A DNA stretch of 64,000 bases from Membranipora membranacea (taxonomy: Eukaryota > Bryozoa > Gymnolaemata > Cheilostomatida > Membraniporidae): contig OU612067.1 in the NCBI GenBank assembly GCA_914767715.1, positions 1,366,001 to 1,430,000 on the forward strand. Reading direction: 5' to 3'. Position numbers and translations under genes: made by a program. Position 1 is the first letter of the stretch; the number at the start of each line of letters is the position of its first letter. The notes below the pieces were generated by a model. It saw only the letters and a program-made list of their open reading frames with translations. It made no database searches and had not been told where the DNA came from. Below, in pieces: positions 1 through 13,800 of this stretch.

Positions 1-56
1 TTCTTCAAACATAAATCAACATACTATATCATGTCGCTCATTCGCTTTATAATATA

Positions 57-105
57 TCAATATATACTATATACTATATACTATATACTATATACTATAT
101 CAATA
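57..105. repeat. Short AT-rich tandem repeat
   Basis: Five to six copies of a TATACTA-type unit about 9-10 bp long lie in the intron of the leftmost gene. This looks like ordinary simple sequence. Confidence 0.8.
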
Positions 106-167
106 TGTGTTTTGAATAGGCAATAGCTTATTTGCTCCTGAACATGGTCATGAATATCCGGAAATAC

Positions 168-3018
168 CTTCATCAACTTTCCAAGTTTTTGGTCTCTCTT
201 TAGTAAGAGAAACAATTTCTTTATCTGGCAAATCGATGGGCAGAATGAATCGTTTAGTTGGTGTAGCTTGAGTTCCTTCAGATGACTCGACATAGAAGGC
301 AACATTGAATCCCTTATCTGTCACACCTTTTATATATGCAGGTTTTGGTTTGGTTGGTTTTGAGATTACTCTGTAAAATACAGAAGCCATTGAGAATATA
401 TCTAGGGCTTGTTTGCTGATATCAAGAAACTTCTTGAATGAGAGTTGAACTTCTATTTCATATTCATTTTTGTGATACATCGACAGACTTATACACATAA
501 TAACTGCCAATTATTGACTAATATCAACTATGAATACCACTCATAGTGGTATCTTCCGATTAAAAATTAGAAGAAGACAGTTAAAACCGCCGCCAAGTGC
601 AAATTTTCTCATAGGTCCCAAAAAGTTTAAAATTGGGCTACATGTGTCAGATTGTAGATGGACCCAAACATGTCCTTACCATTCTGTTTGATGAGGCATA
701 CCTGTTGAATCTCTGTCGTTTCAAAGCATCTCCGAGCAGAGCTCGTCCCATATTCTGCCACCTTCCTCTGTAGAAGAATGGCGGCTCTTTCTTCTTTGTG
801 TACATATAAGCTTGTCCTGAATGTGGTATTGAGTTGTCATCACCAAGTCCCTCAGTTTTTAGGCTATGTTTTCTTGGTGCAAGACTACAAAAAAACATGA
901 AAATTCATGTCAGTGGTCAAATCCAAAAATATTGTGATATAAGCCTTAAAACTGAAAACACAGGAAGCAAAAACCGATTATGAACTCCTCCACAATTATT
1001 AGTCAAAAAAATATCAATGATTGACCCATAGGTCTCTCCTGCTGCAAGTTACTTACTCAAATCTATCTGGTCTCTGGGTGATGATGTTGGGGGTCTGGGG
1101 TACTTCCCTCATAGCTCCGCCCGCACCCCGTATCACTCTGTCTGTACGTACAGGGACGTCTAACTTCCACATGTTAGTATTAGGATCTAACTCTAAAGGT
1201 TTAGGTCGAGATGGGTTTAGTCTCTCCTGCTCAATAATCTCTGCCTGAAGTGGAAGTACAGTATAAGTATTATATAAGTCATGAGAAGGTAAAGAGCCAG
1301 ATAGGGTAGAACATATGGCAGCCATTGAGTGCTCCATAGCCTCAGTACCTCCTCGGGCTGCTCCTCTTTGAAACCCTCATTGTTTTCATTTCATTATTAA
1401 CAGTATTGCTGTCTTTATTTATGAAGATATATAGAAATTCAAATTTCGCCAGGAGGATGCACAAGTAAGTGGTTCGAACAGATCGGGTAAATACAGAGGG
1501 TCCATTGTCAGGACAATCATTGGGTTGGTAAGCATCGCTAGAAATTGAAACCAGCAATAATTGTATACTCAATGCTGTCTGGCGCTATCCAACATATATT
1601 TGATTTTTCATGGCAGTGCCGCGGAGTTATCCCCCTCACCTCCATTGCCTCTCCCCAGTTAGGATGGCCATCTATAGGCACTGTCATAGTCTGTACGGGT
1701 AATCCATAAGTCTGCCTGGTAGTCGTAGAGAATAACTCAACGGGCATAGGGCTATCCTCCTTACGTCTCTGTCGAGCCTGAATACCATCAAATATACATT
1801 GTAACTTATTACTCTTTGATTCAACCGTCAAAGGTTGGTGCACTTGACAGTATACAGCTCTGTTGTCATGTAAGGTTGGTCATTGATTATTAGACTGTAT
1901 CTTTAGATATTACTAAAACACCTAGCTGAGACTCGGGCAGGAGCCAACAGCAAAGCTGAGAACACAGCTAAAGAGTAGGCCTTGCAATATATTATATAAA
2001 TTCCGATTGGGAACCAGATGAAGCAAAGGGGCACATTTAGTGAACTTACCACACCGTGGATAACGGGCTCATATTTATTGTGATATTCTCTCAGGTGTTC
2101 AGCAGAGTGCATGAAGTAAGAGGTAGACTTGTCATACACTCTGGCTGCCTTCTCTCGGTTAGCTTTCACCTGTCAAGCATGTCATAAACAATATGCAAAG
2201 GATTAACAAATGATATTATCATCATGTCAATTTCATGGTAATCAAGCAAAAAACAATTCGCTGTTAACTTTAACAATTCCAGTTTGATGATTATTTAGTG
2301 TGTGCAAAGAGATCCAACTCCTTGGTCAGTACAGGGAGGGTGGTATACCTCCCACCCTCCCTGGTCTGTTGCTAGGAGTTTGCCGTATTGAGAAAATCTA
2401 GCAATTTGTTCACTACAAAACTGATTGTGATATTTCCATTATTCTCAACCCTAGCAAGTAAGGAAATATTGATGATGGACTCGTTTTCTCCTGTTAAATG
2501 AGATAATAACATAATATAGCTGTGTGTGTATACCTGTGATAAGAGGTCATGCTTCAATGTGTTCATAAGCCCCGCCCCCCTGTTCTTTCTGGCTCCCATG
2601 AGCATCTGACGCGCTCGACTTTTGAATCGATATTTGTAGTAGAAGAAGTTAGGTAGGTGTTCCTTCTTAATGTACATGTACACCTGACCTAGATGTGTAG
2701 TTAGACAATAATGTGAACATTCTGTGGGGAGTTTTGAATTAACTCAATCATCACAGCATAAGCTTGCTGTGTGTCAGAAAGTACAAACATTTTATCCTGA
2801 GCTCAAACAGGTTGAGAGTAGAGTAGATCACGTCCAAGGTAGTTACTATTAGAGATAAAGTGTTGTTATTCAGAATATTAATGGATCTCACCAGAATCGG
2901 GTACATTTTCATCCTCGTCTAGCTCCTCGATAACATTGCGTACATGACGGAGGGCGGTGTCATTCTTATTAGACAGTACGGCCCTCTCTCGCTCAGTAAG
3001 GGGCTTCTTAGGAGGCAT
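168..3018 (-). CDS. Partial multi-exon gene, unknown lysine/aromatic-rich protein (gene A)
   Basis: The start is the ATG at 3018 (MPPKKPLTERER...). Exons read: 3018-2892, 2688-2534, 2169-2050, about 1843-1560, about 1355-1057, 884-702, 415-168. The last one ends in a phase-1 donor, so the gene continues past the left edge. Junctions 1-2, 5-6 and 6-7 keep frame at GT-AG sites; those on either side of the 1843-1560 exon are unresolved. The protein is basic, with no signal peptide or membrane segment visible. Exon 2 contains VYMYIKKEHLPNFFYYKYRF and exon 6 contains AYMYTKKKEPPFFYRGRW, two copies of one motif that also occurs in the next gene (4841-16576). I recognise no family. The motif, the size and the tandem position suggest the two genes are paralogues, which is inference. 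A cytoskeletal or axonemal role is possible but not shown. Confidence 0.7.
2332..2363. repeat. Perfect 12-bp stem hairpin in intron
   Basis: CAGGGAGGGTGG is followed after 8 bases by its exact reverse complement, inside the second intron of gene A. It is GC-rich against an AT-rich background. Its function is unknown and it may be the core of a small inverted-repeat element. Confidence 0.7.
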
Positions 3019-4840
3019 GACACCCACAAAGGGTTAGTGTATATGTGGAGAGACAACAAGACCAGCTTATTATGAAGTCTGCTGAAATATAAGAGCAGGT
3101 ATATAATAGATCTAAATAAAGTAATATTATGTTACATCTCTACATCTTCAAATTACCTCCAAGCATTGAATTCCATATCTGGAATAGCATCATTAGCTTT
3201 CTTTTGCAAAACAAAGGGCTTGCAAAAATAGCCAGTCCCTAGTAGCAATCTAGAAATCCCCTAATCATCGACGCTGTAGGGGTATAATTACTGTTTGCAA
3301 TTTTGTAAACAAGACAATTTCTCAGGCTAATTATTCATGCTACTAGGGACAGCCAATCAGATAACAGTCAGATGGGTCCCTGTGTTTAGTGTCCTAACCG
3401 TATAACGCTATGATACTATTTCCATTCTAAGAGAAGAATCTAATTCAGTGCCTCCAAGACATTATAAGGATTAATAGAGTTGGTAGATCCAGACCAAGGT
3501 AGGTACCCAGGTAACAAAACTGGCTGAATGGAAGGCTCATTTAGTCTGGAGTCGAGCCAGGTCATCACAAAGCTCTATGGTGCACATGAATGTCATTGGA
3601 TAATGTTGTGCTAAAAATGTGTCCGGTAAATCACACACATCGCTGTAAAATGGCCATCCACTTGGGACAAATACCCATCCGGCAGTGCGTACTGGTCATC
3701 CATTTCACCTTGTATCAATCTCATAATGTGACTGTCACGAACCCATCTGGACACTTATTTGGCATCCGCCGGATGTCCACGTGGCCTCCGGTGGTTGCCA
3801 AATATGGTTGATGTCTACAGCCCATCCTCCTCTGTTACAAACCCATCCAACTCTATCAAATTAATGTTCAGGTGCCTTTTATGCAACGGGATGCCTATTT
3901 GGCATCCGGCCGTTGTCCGAGTGCCAACCGGATGCCTGAATGCTCGGATGCGCAGCAGATGACTTGGTATTTGTGTATGTAGCAAACTTGTTGACATTCA
4001 ACCTATATTTAATTCATATAACCACTAATAGTTAGGCTCTGGTGGCAACAGGAAGATATCACTGCAGTCAGTGTATCATTCCCTATACAAAACTCACCTC
4101 ACACATCCGTCTAAGCTAAGACCTCTGACACCTTAAGTAGGCAGGTGTACACCCATAAGTGACATGTTGAAAGTAGAAATGAATGGAGTGAATATCCTAA
4201 TTTAATATGGATCAACTTCAACAATCAACTTCAACAATCATGGCGTTCTGTTTGGCAAAGCACATTAAAAAATAGGATTAATTGAAGAGAGCATCAATAC
4301 ACGCTGCTGTCGATGACGCTGCCTATGGGTAAGCCCCATAGTTATTATATGCGTAATAGATATATATATATATATATAAGATATATAAATATACAGTTGT
4401 CGATTGGTTCCCCCCCCCCAAGTTGTACAAATATATATTAAGATATATTAAGAGAAAAAGTCATTTTTACGAAATTTCTAATTTCCTTATAGCCTACTTT
4501 TTATGACAGGAAAAAATGTTCAATTGTATGAAGCTGGTTAAAAGATTGTGATGGAGATGAGAACAGCCAATCATAGAAAGGGTGCAATGAATAACCAAAG
4601 CTGTAAGGCTGTGGGAATAAGCTACTAAAGCAGTAAATTACCAAATTACGATACTACAAGGGAGAGATAAACTTGAGTTGTGTGAAGTGGTATATGAAGA
4701 GCCAACAGAAGGAACAGTTTGAGAAAACCGTTAACCAAATGTCACAATGTCATTCATTTGTTTTTCGAATATATTTTCAGATACAATGACAAAATACACA
4801 AACATTTGAAACCATGATCATCAGAGACAAGACCAGCTAG
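3019..4840. other. Spacer without recognisable gene
   Basis: This 1.8-kb spacer lies between two minus-strand genes, upstream of gene A and downstream of the 645-aa gene. ORFs at 3590-3962 overlap one another on both strands and have no splice context; the sequence there is built from imperfect GGATG/CATCC-type repeats. A (TA)n run lies at about 4361-4378 and a C9 run at about 4411-4419. I see no conserved gene. Confidence 0.6.
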
Positions 4841-7800
4841 CTATTGTTCCTCATTCTTTTTCCTCTTCTTTTTTTTCTTAGAGGCATGAACTGATTCAGT
4901 GGTTGGCTGAGTAGATGATGTATCATGAGTATCAATGGGTGGAGAGGAGTTAAGATGATCTATGATTGGTTGAGGATGTAGAGGATGCTCTGTGATTGGT
5001 GGATGAGTTAATAGAGATGATTCTAGGGTAGAGAATGGCAGCGTTTCTGGTGGCTCCAGCTGTAAAATTTAGTTAAACCGTTTTAAAATCTGGATGTGTC
5101 AACAAAAAAATTTAGTTGAACAGTTTTAAAATCTGGATGCGTCAACAAAAAAATATAGTTGAACAGTTTTAAAATCTGGATGTGTCAACAAAAAATTTAT
5201 TTGAACTGTTTTAAAATTTGGATGTGTCAACAAAGAACTGATAAACTGAGCAACAGACAATCCAAGCCATTGCAAAGTGCGAGTGATTATCCATCTTGTT
5301 TAAAATGTCAAGATTGTCAAACTTACACTATCTGCAGAATGGCTGGCGTGTCTCTTCTTGTGTTTCCTATGATGACGGGAAATCTTTTCAGCTTCAGAGT
5401 GTCTCACATGTTCTGTGATTGGCTGCTCTGCTGCAGTATTCCGTAATGTGATTGGCTTAGCTGTGACAGGCGAGTCTGTGATTGGTGATGGCTGAGGTGA
5501 AGCAGACGGTTGTTTGGTTGAGAATGGTAGATTGTCTCCTGGAGATGCAGGTGACAATGTATCATGAGACGGCCACTGTGAATTAGAATAAAATATCAAA
5601 CAGTTAGGCCAGAAGCAGCTATAGCATAAGTTGTTATGGCACGGACATTATTTGATGGCAGGATACTGATCACGTTTTATACTTCATTGGTATATGTTCT
5701 GTAAAATTCACCGGGTGTACCCAGTTGTAGTGGTCATATTTAGAAATAAAAAGGTGTTTTGTTTTGGCATTAAATGTGTGGGGAAATAACTCCTATTCTG
5801 TGTAATCTAACTAATCTAATCATCAGGGAATTCCAGGTTGAAATTGCATGGTGGGATTTTGTTGACATGGCAATTGATTCACCAAATAAACTTGTAGAGA
5901 AGTCTGCTCGTATCAGACCAGCACAAATTGAAAAAATTTCAATTGAATTATGTCAAACTTCTTAAGGGACCAGTATGATATTGTATGGTCTTAAGACCAC
6001 TGTCTTGGGGCAATTACAATCAACATTTTTGATGTTTCAATTGCCTCTTATGTCATTTTTCGGCTGGATATTTTTTGCATAACACATGAGCAAAGAGTTC
6101 AATGAGTGCCTCACTTTTCAGAAAGAAACCCAACTGTCAGAGTCTGAAAAACCTAGATATGCCAGCTTCGCATACTTTCCTAACATGCTAATGACATGAT
6201 ATTGGGATATGCGGTAGCGCTGTTTCTCACCAACCACCTCATGCAATGATAAAACATATACAATAACAATGTAGAACCCAGGACTATAGTCTTGACTTGT
6301 GTCAACTGCATCAAACTCTTGACTTCCCACTAATCACATATCCATAGTGTGAATATTTGGGATATGCAGTAGTGCTGCGGCTGACCTCTTCAACTGCCTC
6401 ACTTTTCAGAAAGAAACCCAACTGTCAGAGTCTGAAAAACCTAGATATGCCAGCTTCGCATACTTTCCTAACATGCTAATGACATGATATTGGGATATGC
6501 GGTAGCGCTGTTTCTCACCAACCACCTCATGCAATGATAAAACATATACAATAACAATGTAGAACCCAGGACTATAGTCTTGACTTGTGTCAACTGCATC
6601 AAACTCTTGACTTCCCACTAATCACATATCCATAGTGTGAATATTTGGGATATGCAGTAGTGCTGCGGCTGACCTCTTCAACTGGGTACACACTTTTTTC
6701 CTACATCAAATTTGTCTCACGCTATCATGTTTTGAGCAGTTTAACATCTAGGCTGATTTTTGTCTTGTTCTCGTTGAGATGTAGTGCTGTCGCTGACCGT
6801 CTTTTTAAATGATGTGATAGAATATATAGTTAAAATCATACATATAGTCGTGTTTCCTGCTGACCATATTAATCACTTAACATTTCACTTACCTAACCGA
6901 TTGTGAAGAAAATTGCAGGTATGCTGCCGCGCTGCCGCGCTGCCGCTGACATGATTGCTACAACCGGCTACACTCTCAGTTTTGAATTCAGCACGTTGTT
7001 CTACCCTAGATATACCCTTGTTTTAAACTCGTAACATTTCACTTATTATTAGCGATTTCGAGAAAAGTTGCGATATTACGCCGGGCTGCCGATCTTCCGC
7101 TGACATGATTGCTACGACTGGGTACACTAGACCAAGTTTGGTACATTTGCCTGCATTCCAAGTGGATCGGGAGCAACAGGCATGCAGGCAATTGGATCAA
7201 ACTTGTTCTAGGTTACACCCTTATTTCTTTATATCCAGCACGTTGTTATACCCTTGAAACACCTTTTATTTAAACTCTCAATATTTCACTCATTAAAAGC
7301 AATTTCTAGAAGAAATGAGGATACGCTGCCGCGCTGCCGCTTACATGATCGCTACAACTGGGTACACCCTTAATTTTGGATTCAACACGTTGTTCCACCC
7401 TAGAAACACCCTTCATTGAATTCTTAACATTTCACTTTATTATATGCAATTTTGAGAAATATTGCGGATATGCTGCCGCAAGACAGTATCATACTAACCC
7501 CATAAAGATCTGACATTAGACTTATTGAGAATTTTAAATTTGTCCTGATCTAACACGAGCAGACTTCTGCAAGTTTCCTTGGTAAATGAATTGGCAAGTC
7601 AACAAAATCCCCACAATGCAGTTTCAACCTGGAATTCCCTGATGATTAGATTAGTTAGATTCATTAATATTATTAGTATTTATTATATACTCTAGAGTGG
7701 ACAATGTGTACAAAAATAGCATCAGTTTTTTGTCCTACTTAATTATTGCGAAATCCATAACACAACGCATTCTGGTTGTGCATGGCTAGTGCATGTATCA

Positions 7801-10800
7801 TATAACTTATCATTGAGAATATACGTATTGGGCGTGGAAATTTAGACTTTTAGAGCGCTTATACCCAATTTTTTTGAAAAAGTTTTATGTGACACTATGT
7901 GGATCACTTGCAGGTATTTTCACTCGCAGCCATTAGAAAATATTTCTATGTTTTCCCATTAAAATAAGCCAAAATCTCAACCGCAAACACATCATTGTGA
8001 TGAAATAGAAACTACCGGGCTAGCTTAATTTTTTTCACTGCCACTTGCCAGCCATATTAGCTGTTTCCTGTCTCTCTTATTTATATGTTATACACTCAAG
8101 GGGCTTATTTTATTTTTGATTTAATGAAGTACAAGCAGACTGTGTAGGAATGATCGGATCCGGAGGTGTAAAAGTATTGTATATGATGTTGATGTTTACA
8201 TTTACAAATAAACAACCATCAGAGAAAATTGCATCACACCACCCCCCCCCCCCCCCCCCTGAACCAAATGATCTCTTTTTGGTGAAAAATCTGAAATATC
8301 TGCAAACCAAATGTCACATCGGTGAGAACGCGAAATTATATTGGCTTTCTCAGCACTCATATAACCATCTTAATATCAGTTGTGTGGGTAGAATTTTCTG
8401 AAAGTTGGTAGAACGCAGAGGGTGGGTGCAAATAGAAAGATTTGATCCAATGATATTTATTAATTTGGTTAAAAGATTTTAATTCACGTTGTATACTATT
8501 ATAGGTGGTTTAAAGATGAAATAAATTATTAAAGTCTCACATTACGCCCTCTGTACTCTTCTCAATGGAAGATTGGAGTTGCAAAGACACAATATTATGG
8601 TGATTTCTACATAATGTGTTGCAACTGATAACTGCAATTTTCATACAATTTTCCAGACTGAGTTAGGGAATTTAAGAATATCTAGAGTCAATCTGGACAA
8701 GTATTAATCTTGAGTTTTCCGTTCGACGTTTTTTTGCTATTCTCAGCAGAAGAGTTTATGTATTTATTGATTTAACCTGCTGTGTTAGCTTGAATAGTTT
8801 CGGCAATACAAACACGAGTGGCCTCTCTGGAGAAGGAATTTAGAGCGTTAAATGACATAGCCAAACCAAAACCCGAGATCTTCAAGCTCAAAATTTTTGA
8901 ACCACTGGTTACTTATACGCATTGTATAATTGGAAGTTATAATACTGGACGGATAAAATGAACTCACTGAGTGTGTAACATTTCAGTTAGAGAGAAAGGA
9001 CACAGTCAAACTGGCAGGCAAGTGGTAGGGGCAAAAACCGGCTAGCCAGGTAATTCGGATTTTATCCTGATGATGTGTTTGCGGTTGAGATTTTTAGTAA
9101 TAACACAACTCATTTTGTCCCCTGACTGGTAAAGAAATCACTTGCAAGTCATCTAATAGTGTGACATGAAAAGTTTTACAAAGAAAAAAATCTAAAGACG
9201 ACATAGGCATGCAGCAAACTTTTTCACCTCCAATCGCTTTTCCACAGGCTACTTGTACCCCATGTTATCACAAATGATCCTCAGTAACTGGAACTGAACA
9301 GATAAAATAAACTGACTGAGTGTGCGACATATTAGTTAGAGCGACAGGACACAGTCGAAGCCCTGTCATTGCGATTTAAGCTCATGTGTTTGCAGTTGAT
9401 ATTTACTTATTTTAATGGGCGAATAAGAAAATTTTTGTACTGACTGGAAGATGAAATACCTGCAGGTGATCTAAATGTTAATGGTGTTACATGTGAAATT
9501 CTCTGAAAAAATGGCTATAAGTGCTCCATAAACTAAATTTGTATGTCCAATTCTAATGTTTTAAATGAAAAAGTCAACGATTCATGCACTATCCACGCAT
9601 AACCAGATTTTTTTGCGTCATGGAATTGAAAGTGAAAGTACCTGCAAGTGATCCACATGATGTAACAAAAAATTTTCCCCGAAAAAATGGCTATAAGCGC
9701 TCTAAAAATCTAAATTGCCATACCCAGTACGTAAATTCTCAATGATAAGTTATATGATACAGGCACTAGCCATGCACAACCAGATTGCGTTGTGTCATGG
9801 ATTTCGCAATAATTAAGTAGGACGTTTTTAGCACTGCATTGTCCACTCTAGAGTATATAATAACTCTATGGTTAGATTACACAGAATAGGAGTTATTTCC
9901 CCACACATATAATGCCAAAACAAAACACCTTTTAATTTCTAAATATGACCACTACAACTGGGTACACCCGGTGAATTTTACAGAAGAAACATCAATGAAG
10001 TATAATATGCGATCAGTTTCCTGCCATCAAAAATTGTCCGTGCCATTATTTTATAGAGCAGTTACAGTTAGGCTGCTTCTGGCCTAAGCTATAAGATGAA
10101 ATATTCAAATTGTTTTGTTCAACTAATGTGGTTGTGTGAAAAACCAAGCAGAATGGGTGTGTAACTTTGATGTCGTGGCGCTCATAGATTGTAATAGTAT
10201 GCGAGTTTGTAGTTTTAATTTCAGAATATTTAGATACATACATCTGCGTGTTTTTTTTTCTTTCTCTTCTTGTCATGGCCATGTTTAGCTGTGGGTATTG
10301 TTGTGATGGCTGAGGATGGCAGGCTCTCAGCGACTGTCTCCTGCTCACTGTAAGCGTGATAGAGGGAGTCTAGCTCATTGAATTAATTACATAAAAAATG
10401 TACATATATTTTTAAATTAATTGAAAATACTATTTTGCGCTATGGCATTTACGCAACTTTTTGTTTTATTACCACTCATATACATGATTATTACTCACAT
10501 TACACTGATGTGACCTACTGGTGTGACGGGGAGAGCTTCTTTAATTTCTCCAGCTGCACCAATCTTCACATTCATCTCCTAAAAAATAATTACCTCATAA
10601 AAGTTCAGTTCTATTATATCACATTATTTTTGTCATCATATGATATAATATTTTCAGCCAAAAAATTATTTCCACAGATGTTGAGGACGTTGTGGTCAAT
10701 GTAATCAATTGAAATAGCAGCATGTTCTAGCGTAGGTATCGGGTGACAGGTGAATCTCTGCCATTAGTTACATGTACAGCTTCTCTCTTACACGATAAGC

Positions 10801-13800
10801 TTAACTAAAATAGCCAGAATACATAGATGAACAAAATCAACTCAAATACTACCATGTCAGGCTATCCTACATCAACAGTTATCACTTCATCTAATACATT
10901 TTATAAATTTACACGTAAGTAAATATAACAAAAGCTATTGGCTTATCTGTGACATGAGTCTATATATACAATAAACTAACCTTAGGAGAGAATGGTTCTC
11001 TTGGTCTCACAATCCGACTATCTTTATCATGTGCAGCTTGTTTTTTCTCTGGCTCAAACACAGACCTACGTAAGGATAGGAAAGAATAGGAAAGGACTAT
11101 CTAACTATAATACCCCAATGATTGGAGTATCATTGAGGGATTGCCAGAATCATCACTAGATACAGGTTATTATTCCAGGTACCAATAATATAAGCTGCAT
11201 TGTAAATATAGGGAAACAAAAGACAAGCCAAGGGATAAGTAATCAGTCAAACTATTTACACATCTTCACTATTTTTACCAGGGTGAATTTTCACTGGTAC
11301 ATTTTGAGTGACTGTATTCTTCCCAGTAATATCTGTTATCGGTATTATCTATCTATATAGCAAGACGAGCAGGTCACAGGTACAGGACATACCCGTACCC
11401 CCCTCTTTTCCTGAGATTACATACCCATATGCTCCGAGTCTAACTTTGTGTATATCTCTCTGGTGCAGTTGTTGAGCTGGCCGCACATGTGCACTAAACT
11501 GATCACTGTAACATACAGAAAATAACATAGTCAGCAAAAATAGATGCGCCTTTACCTTAATCACAGAAAGATATATAATCCAAACAGAGAGGTTCACCAT
11601 ATTAAACAGCTACTTAGAGTTAGTCGTCATTAGATCGTACCAGCCAACAGCTTCAGAGAAATCAGGTTTAGTAAAGTCCTTCACTTCATCATCTCTTGGA
11701 GTCCCAAACTGAACCTTCCCCAAATCAATCATTAGAGACTGTAAGGTAAGATTAAATCAATGGGTCCATATATGAAAGCTCTCTCTGGCAGCTATCCTGC
11801 CGCTTATATCATTGACTCTCAGCATTGACCCTGTATACTCTGAAGGAAAGGCAGGACTATTTTGGGCCAATAATGTTTGCCGGACAGGGGAGGGGGGGAC
11901 AAATTTTATTTATGGACAGACAGATTAAGGACAAATGGTCTTTGCCAGATGGAAAAAAATCTTGTTTAATAAGCAGAAAGGGCTTGGACAGGCAGTCTTC
12001 GCTAGCCGGGCAAGAGGGGGCACTGACAAATCCATAATTATTTAGTCTGCTTTATAGGAATCATCAAAACCAAGAGGATTCTATATTTACATGGTAGCCC
12101 TGCTGTAACTGGTTGTCAGGCACATGTCAACTAATTTAGAAAGGAGATTACAGTATTTATGACTTCTTGTTATTTGGTCTAATTTGGGGATTATGATTTT
12201 TAATCTTATAATGATGCTGTGATTTATCCCTTGATCACAGCTTTTGTATTGATAATTAAATATTATACAGATGTTTTCCTTATGGGATTAATTTCATACG
12301 CTGGGTATCAGGAAAAAGAATTTCAGAGTATCTATCAGCTGGATTGGATTACTGACCAAATATTTTTGTGCTGCAGAAAGACAAGACTGTTAATGTTCTA
12401 AGATGATTTTCTTCAATGAATTATTTCTTCGCTGATCATGCAATAACCACTGCAAACATCGCAAACCAATACCCTGTCAAGTTTCCAATTGTTGACTGAA
12501 TCAAAATATGTTCCATGTATCATTTCTCGAACACAGTTGTTTGGACTGTCTCTCTGGACATGAATGAATATTTTGAATGAACAGCCTGTGCTAGTCGGCA
12601 CCGATAGATGGGCAAATTTTCTTGCTTGTCTGGCATAAAAGGTCTAATTTCTCATTACCCAAAGACTGGACGGACGGATATTCCAGTGATGACTGACGGA
12701 GAACATCATGGGTGACGAGAAGATTTCCATATCTGCTGGCAAGCACCTGATGAGGTGTAGTACCTGATGAGGGGGATATACAGTATCTGACGAGGGAGAT
12801 ATACAGTACCTGATGAGGGGGATATACAGTACCTGACGAGGGGGATATACAGTACCTGACGAGGGAGACGCGTTTGAGTTGACTGTAGCTCATATTCATC
12901 ATACACGACATCAACCTCTTCACCCTCGAGATAATCTCTACCCACACTGTCTACACTCATCGTCAGACTAAATCTCTTCACTATATGCTGTGAGACAGAA
13001 AATAACCGTACCGATTCTATAGAGCAAGGAGTAAACATCTTGTATAGAGTTACTATATATTACAACTCTATGTAATATTTCTTTACCACGATTTCAAAAT
13101 CTGCTTTATCATGAAAAAAATAGAAATTGTGAAATATTGTAGCATTTCTTCCAGCAGCTCAGGACCACATTGACACCGAGATTACACTATTAACGTGTGT
13201 ATCTCTGAGCATGAGAGTAAATTTCGTAACAGTACCCAACATGTCCCCGCCCCTAATTATTGATATTTACACCAGATTTCTTCTGATGGTACTCTAACTA
13301 CATGGATTAATTCACTCTCTATCGATCTAAGACATACATGCAATTGTATATTGTATATCACAATATGGCTCAGTAACTTGAGATAAAAGTAAGCACAAAT
13401 CTAGTTTCAGTTTGTAGATAGATCACGGCACATCAGCAGTCCTTCTGCTGGATCTTACAGACGTTCTACAACCGACTGTGAAAGTTTGTGATATGAAAGA
13501 AGATACCAAAACAATGTACTTACATCTAAATCGAATCTAGTAGGCTCTTGATACGTCCTGTCTTGTTTATAAGTAGGTGTAGTAGTTTGTTTAGGTTTGA
13601 TGGACAGCCTCCCTACTTCATCTATATACATTGGTAAGGCTGTCATAGCAAAGGCTTTCTATCAAAAAAGAAAAATAGCTACAATGTCATCACTAATTTA
13701 TTGTTGCAATATTCGCCGAGTTACACGCCATATACCCACATTTTATCGCAGGATAAACCTTTTCCAGAATCGATATTGGAGGTACATTGTTGGAGGAAAG

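Larger units (their letters stand above)
5604..10087. mobile_element. 4.5-kb non-coding fold-back element with long terminal inverted repeats
   Basis: The ends read TTAGGCCAGAAGCAGC (from 5604) and GCTGCTTCTGGCCTAA (to 10087). The arms continue as an imperfect inverted repeat: about 5604-5815 pairs with about 9865-10087, and about 7665-7990 pairs with about 9495-9860. The flanking T and A leave a possible TA target duplication inside TTA/TAA. Diverged tandem subunits of very roughly 200 bp, with GGCTATAAG and GATCCACATGATG-like cores, lie near the right arm. No transposase ORF is present, so it is non-autonomous. It lies wholly within intron 12 of the 645-aa gene. The family is not identifiable by eye. 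Confidence 0.85.

Noticed and set aside
6118-6618. Two identical 70-aa minus-strand ORFs
   Set aside because: They arise from the 288-bp tandem duplication within a non-coding fold-back element and have no splice or homology support.
8110-8401. ORFs across the poly-C run
   Set aside because: Homopolymer-derived Pro/Gly tracts on opposite strands inside a mobile element.
5066-12866. CRISPR-like arrays
   Set aside because: The repeats are head-to-tail minisatellites (43 bp and 23 bp) without unique spacers, in a eukaryotic genome.
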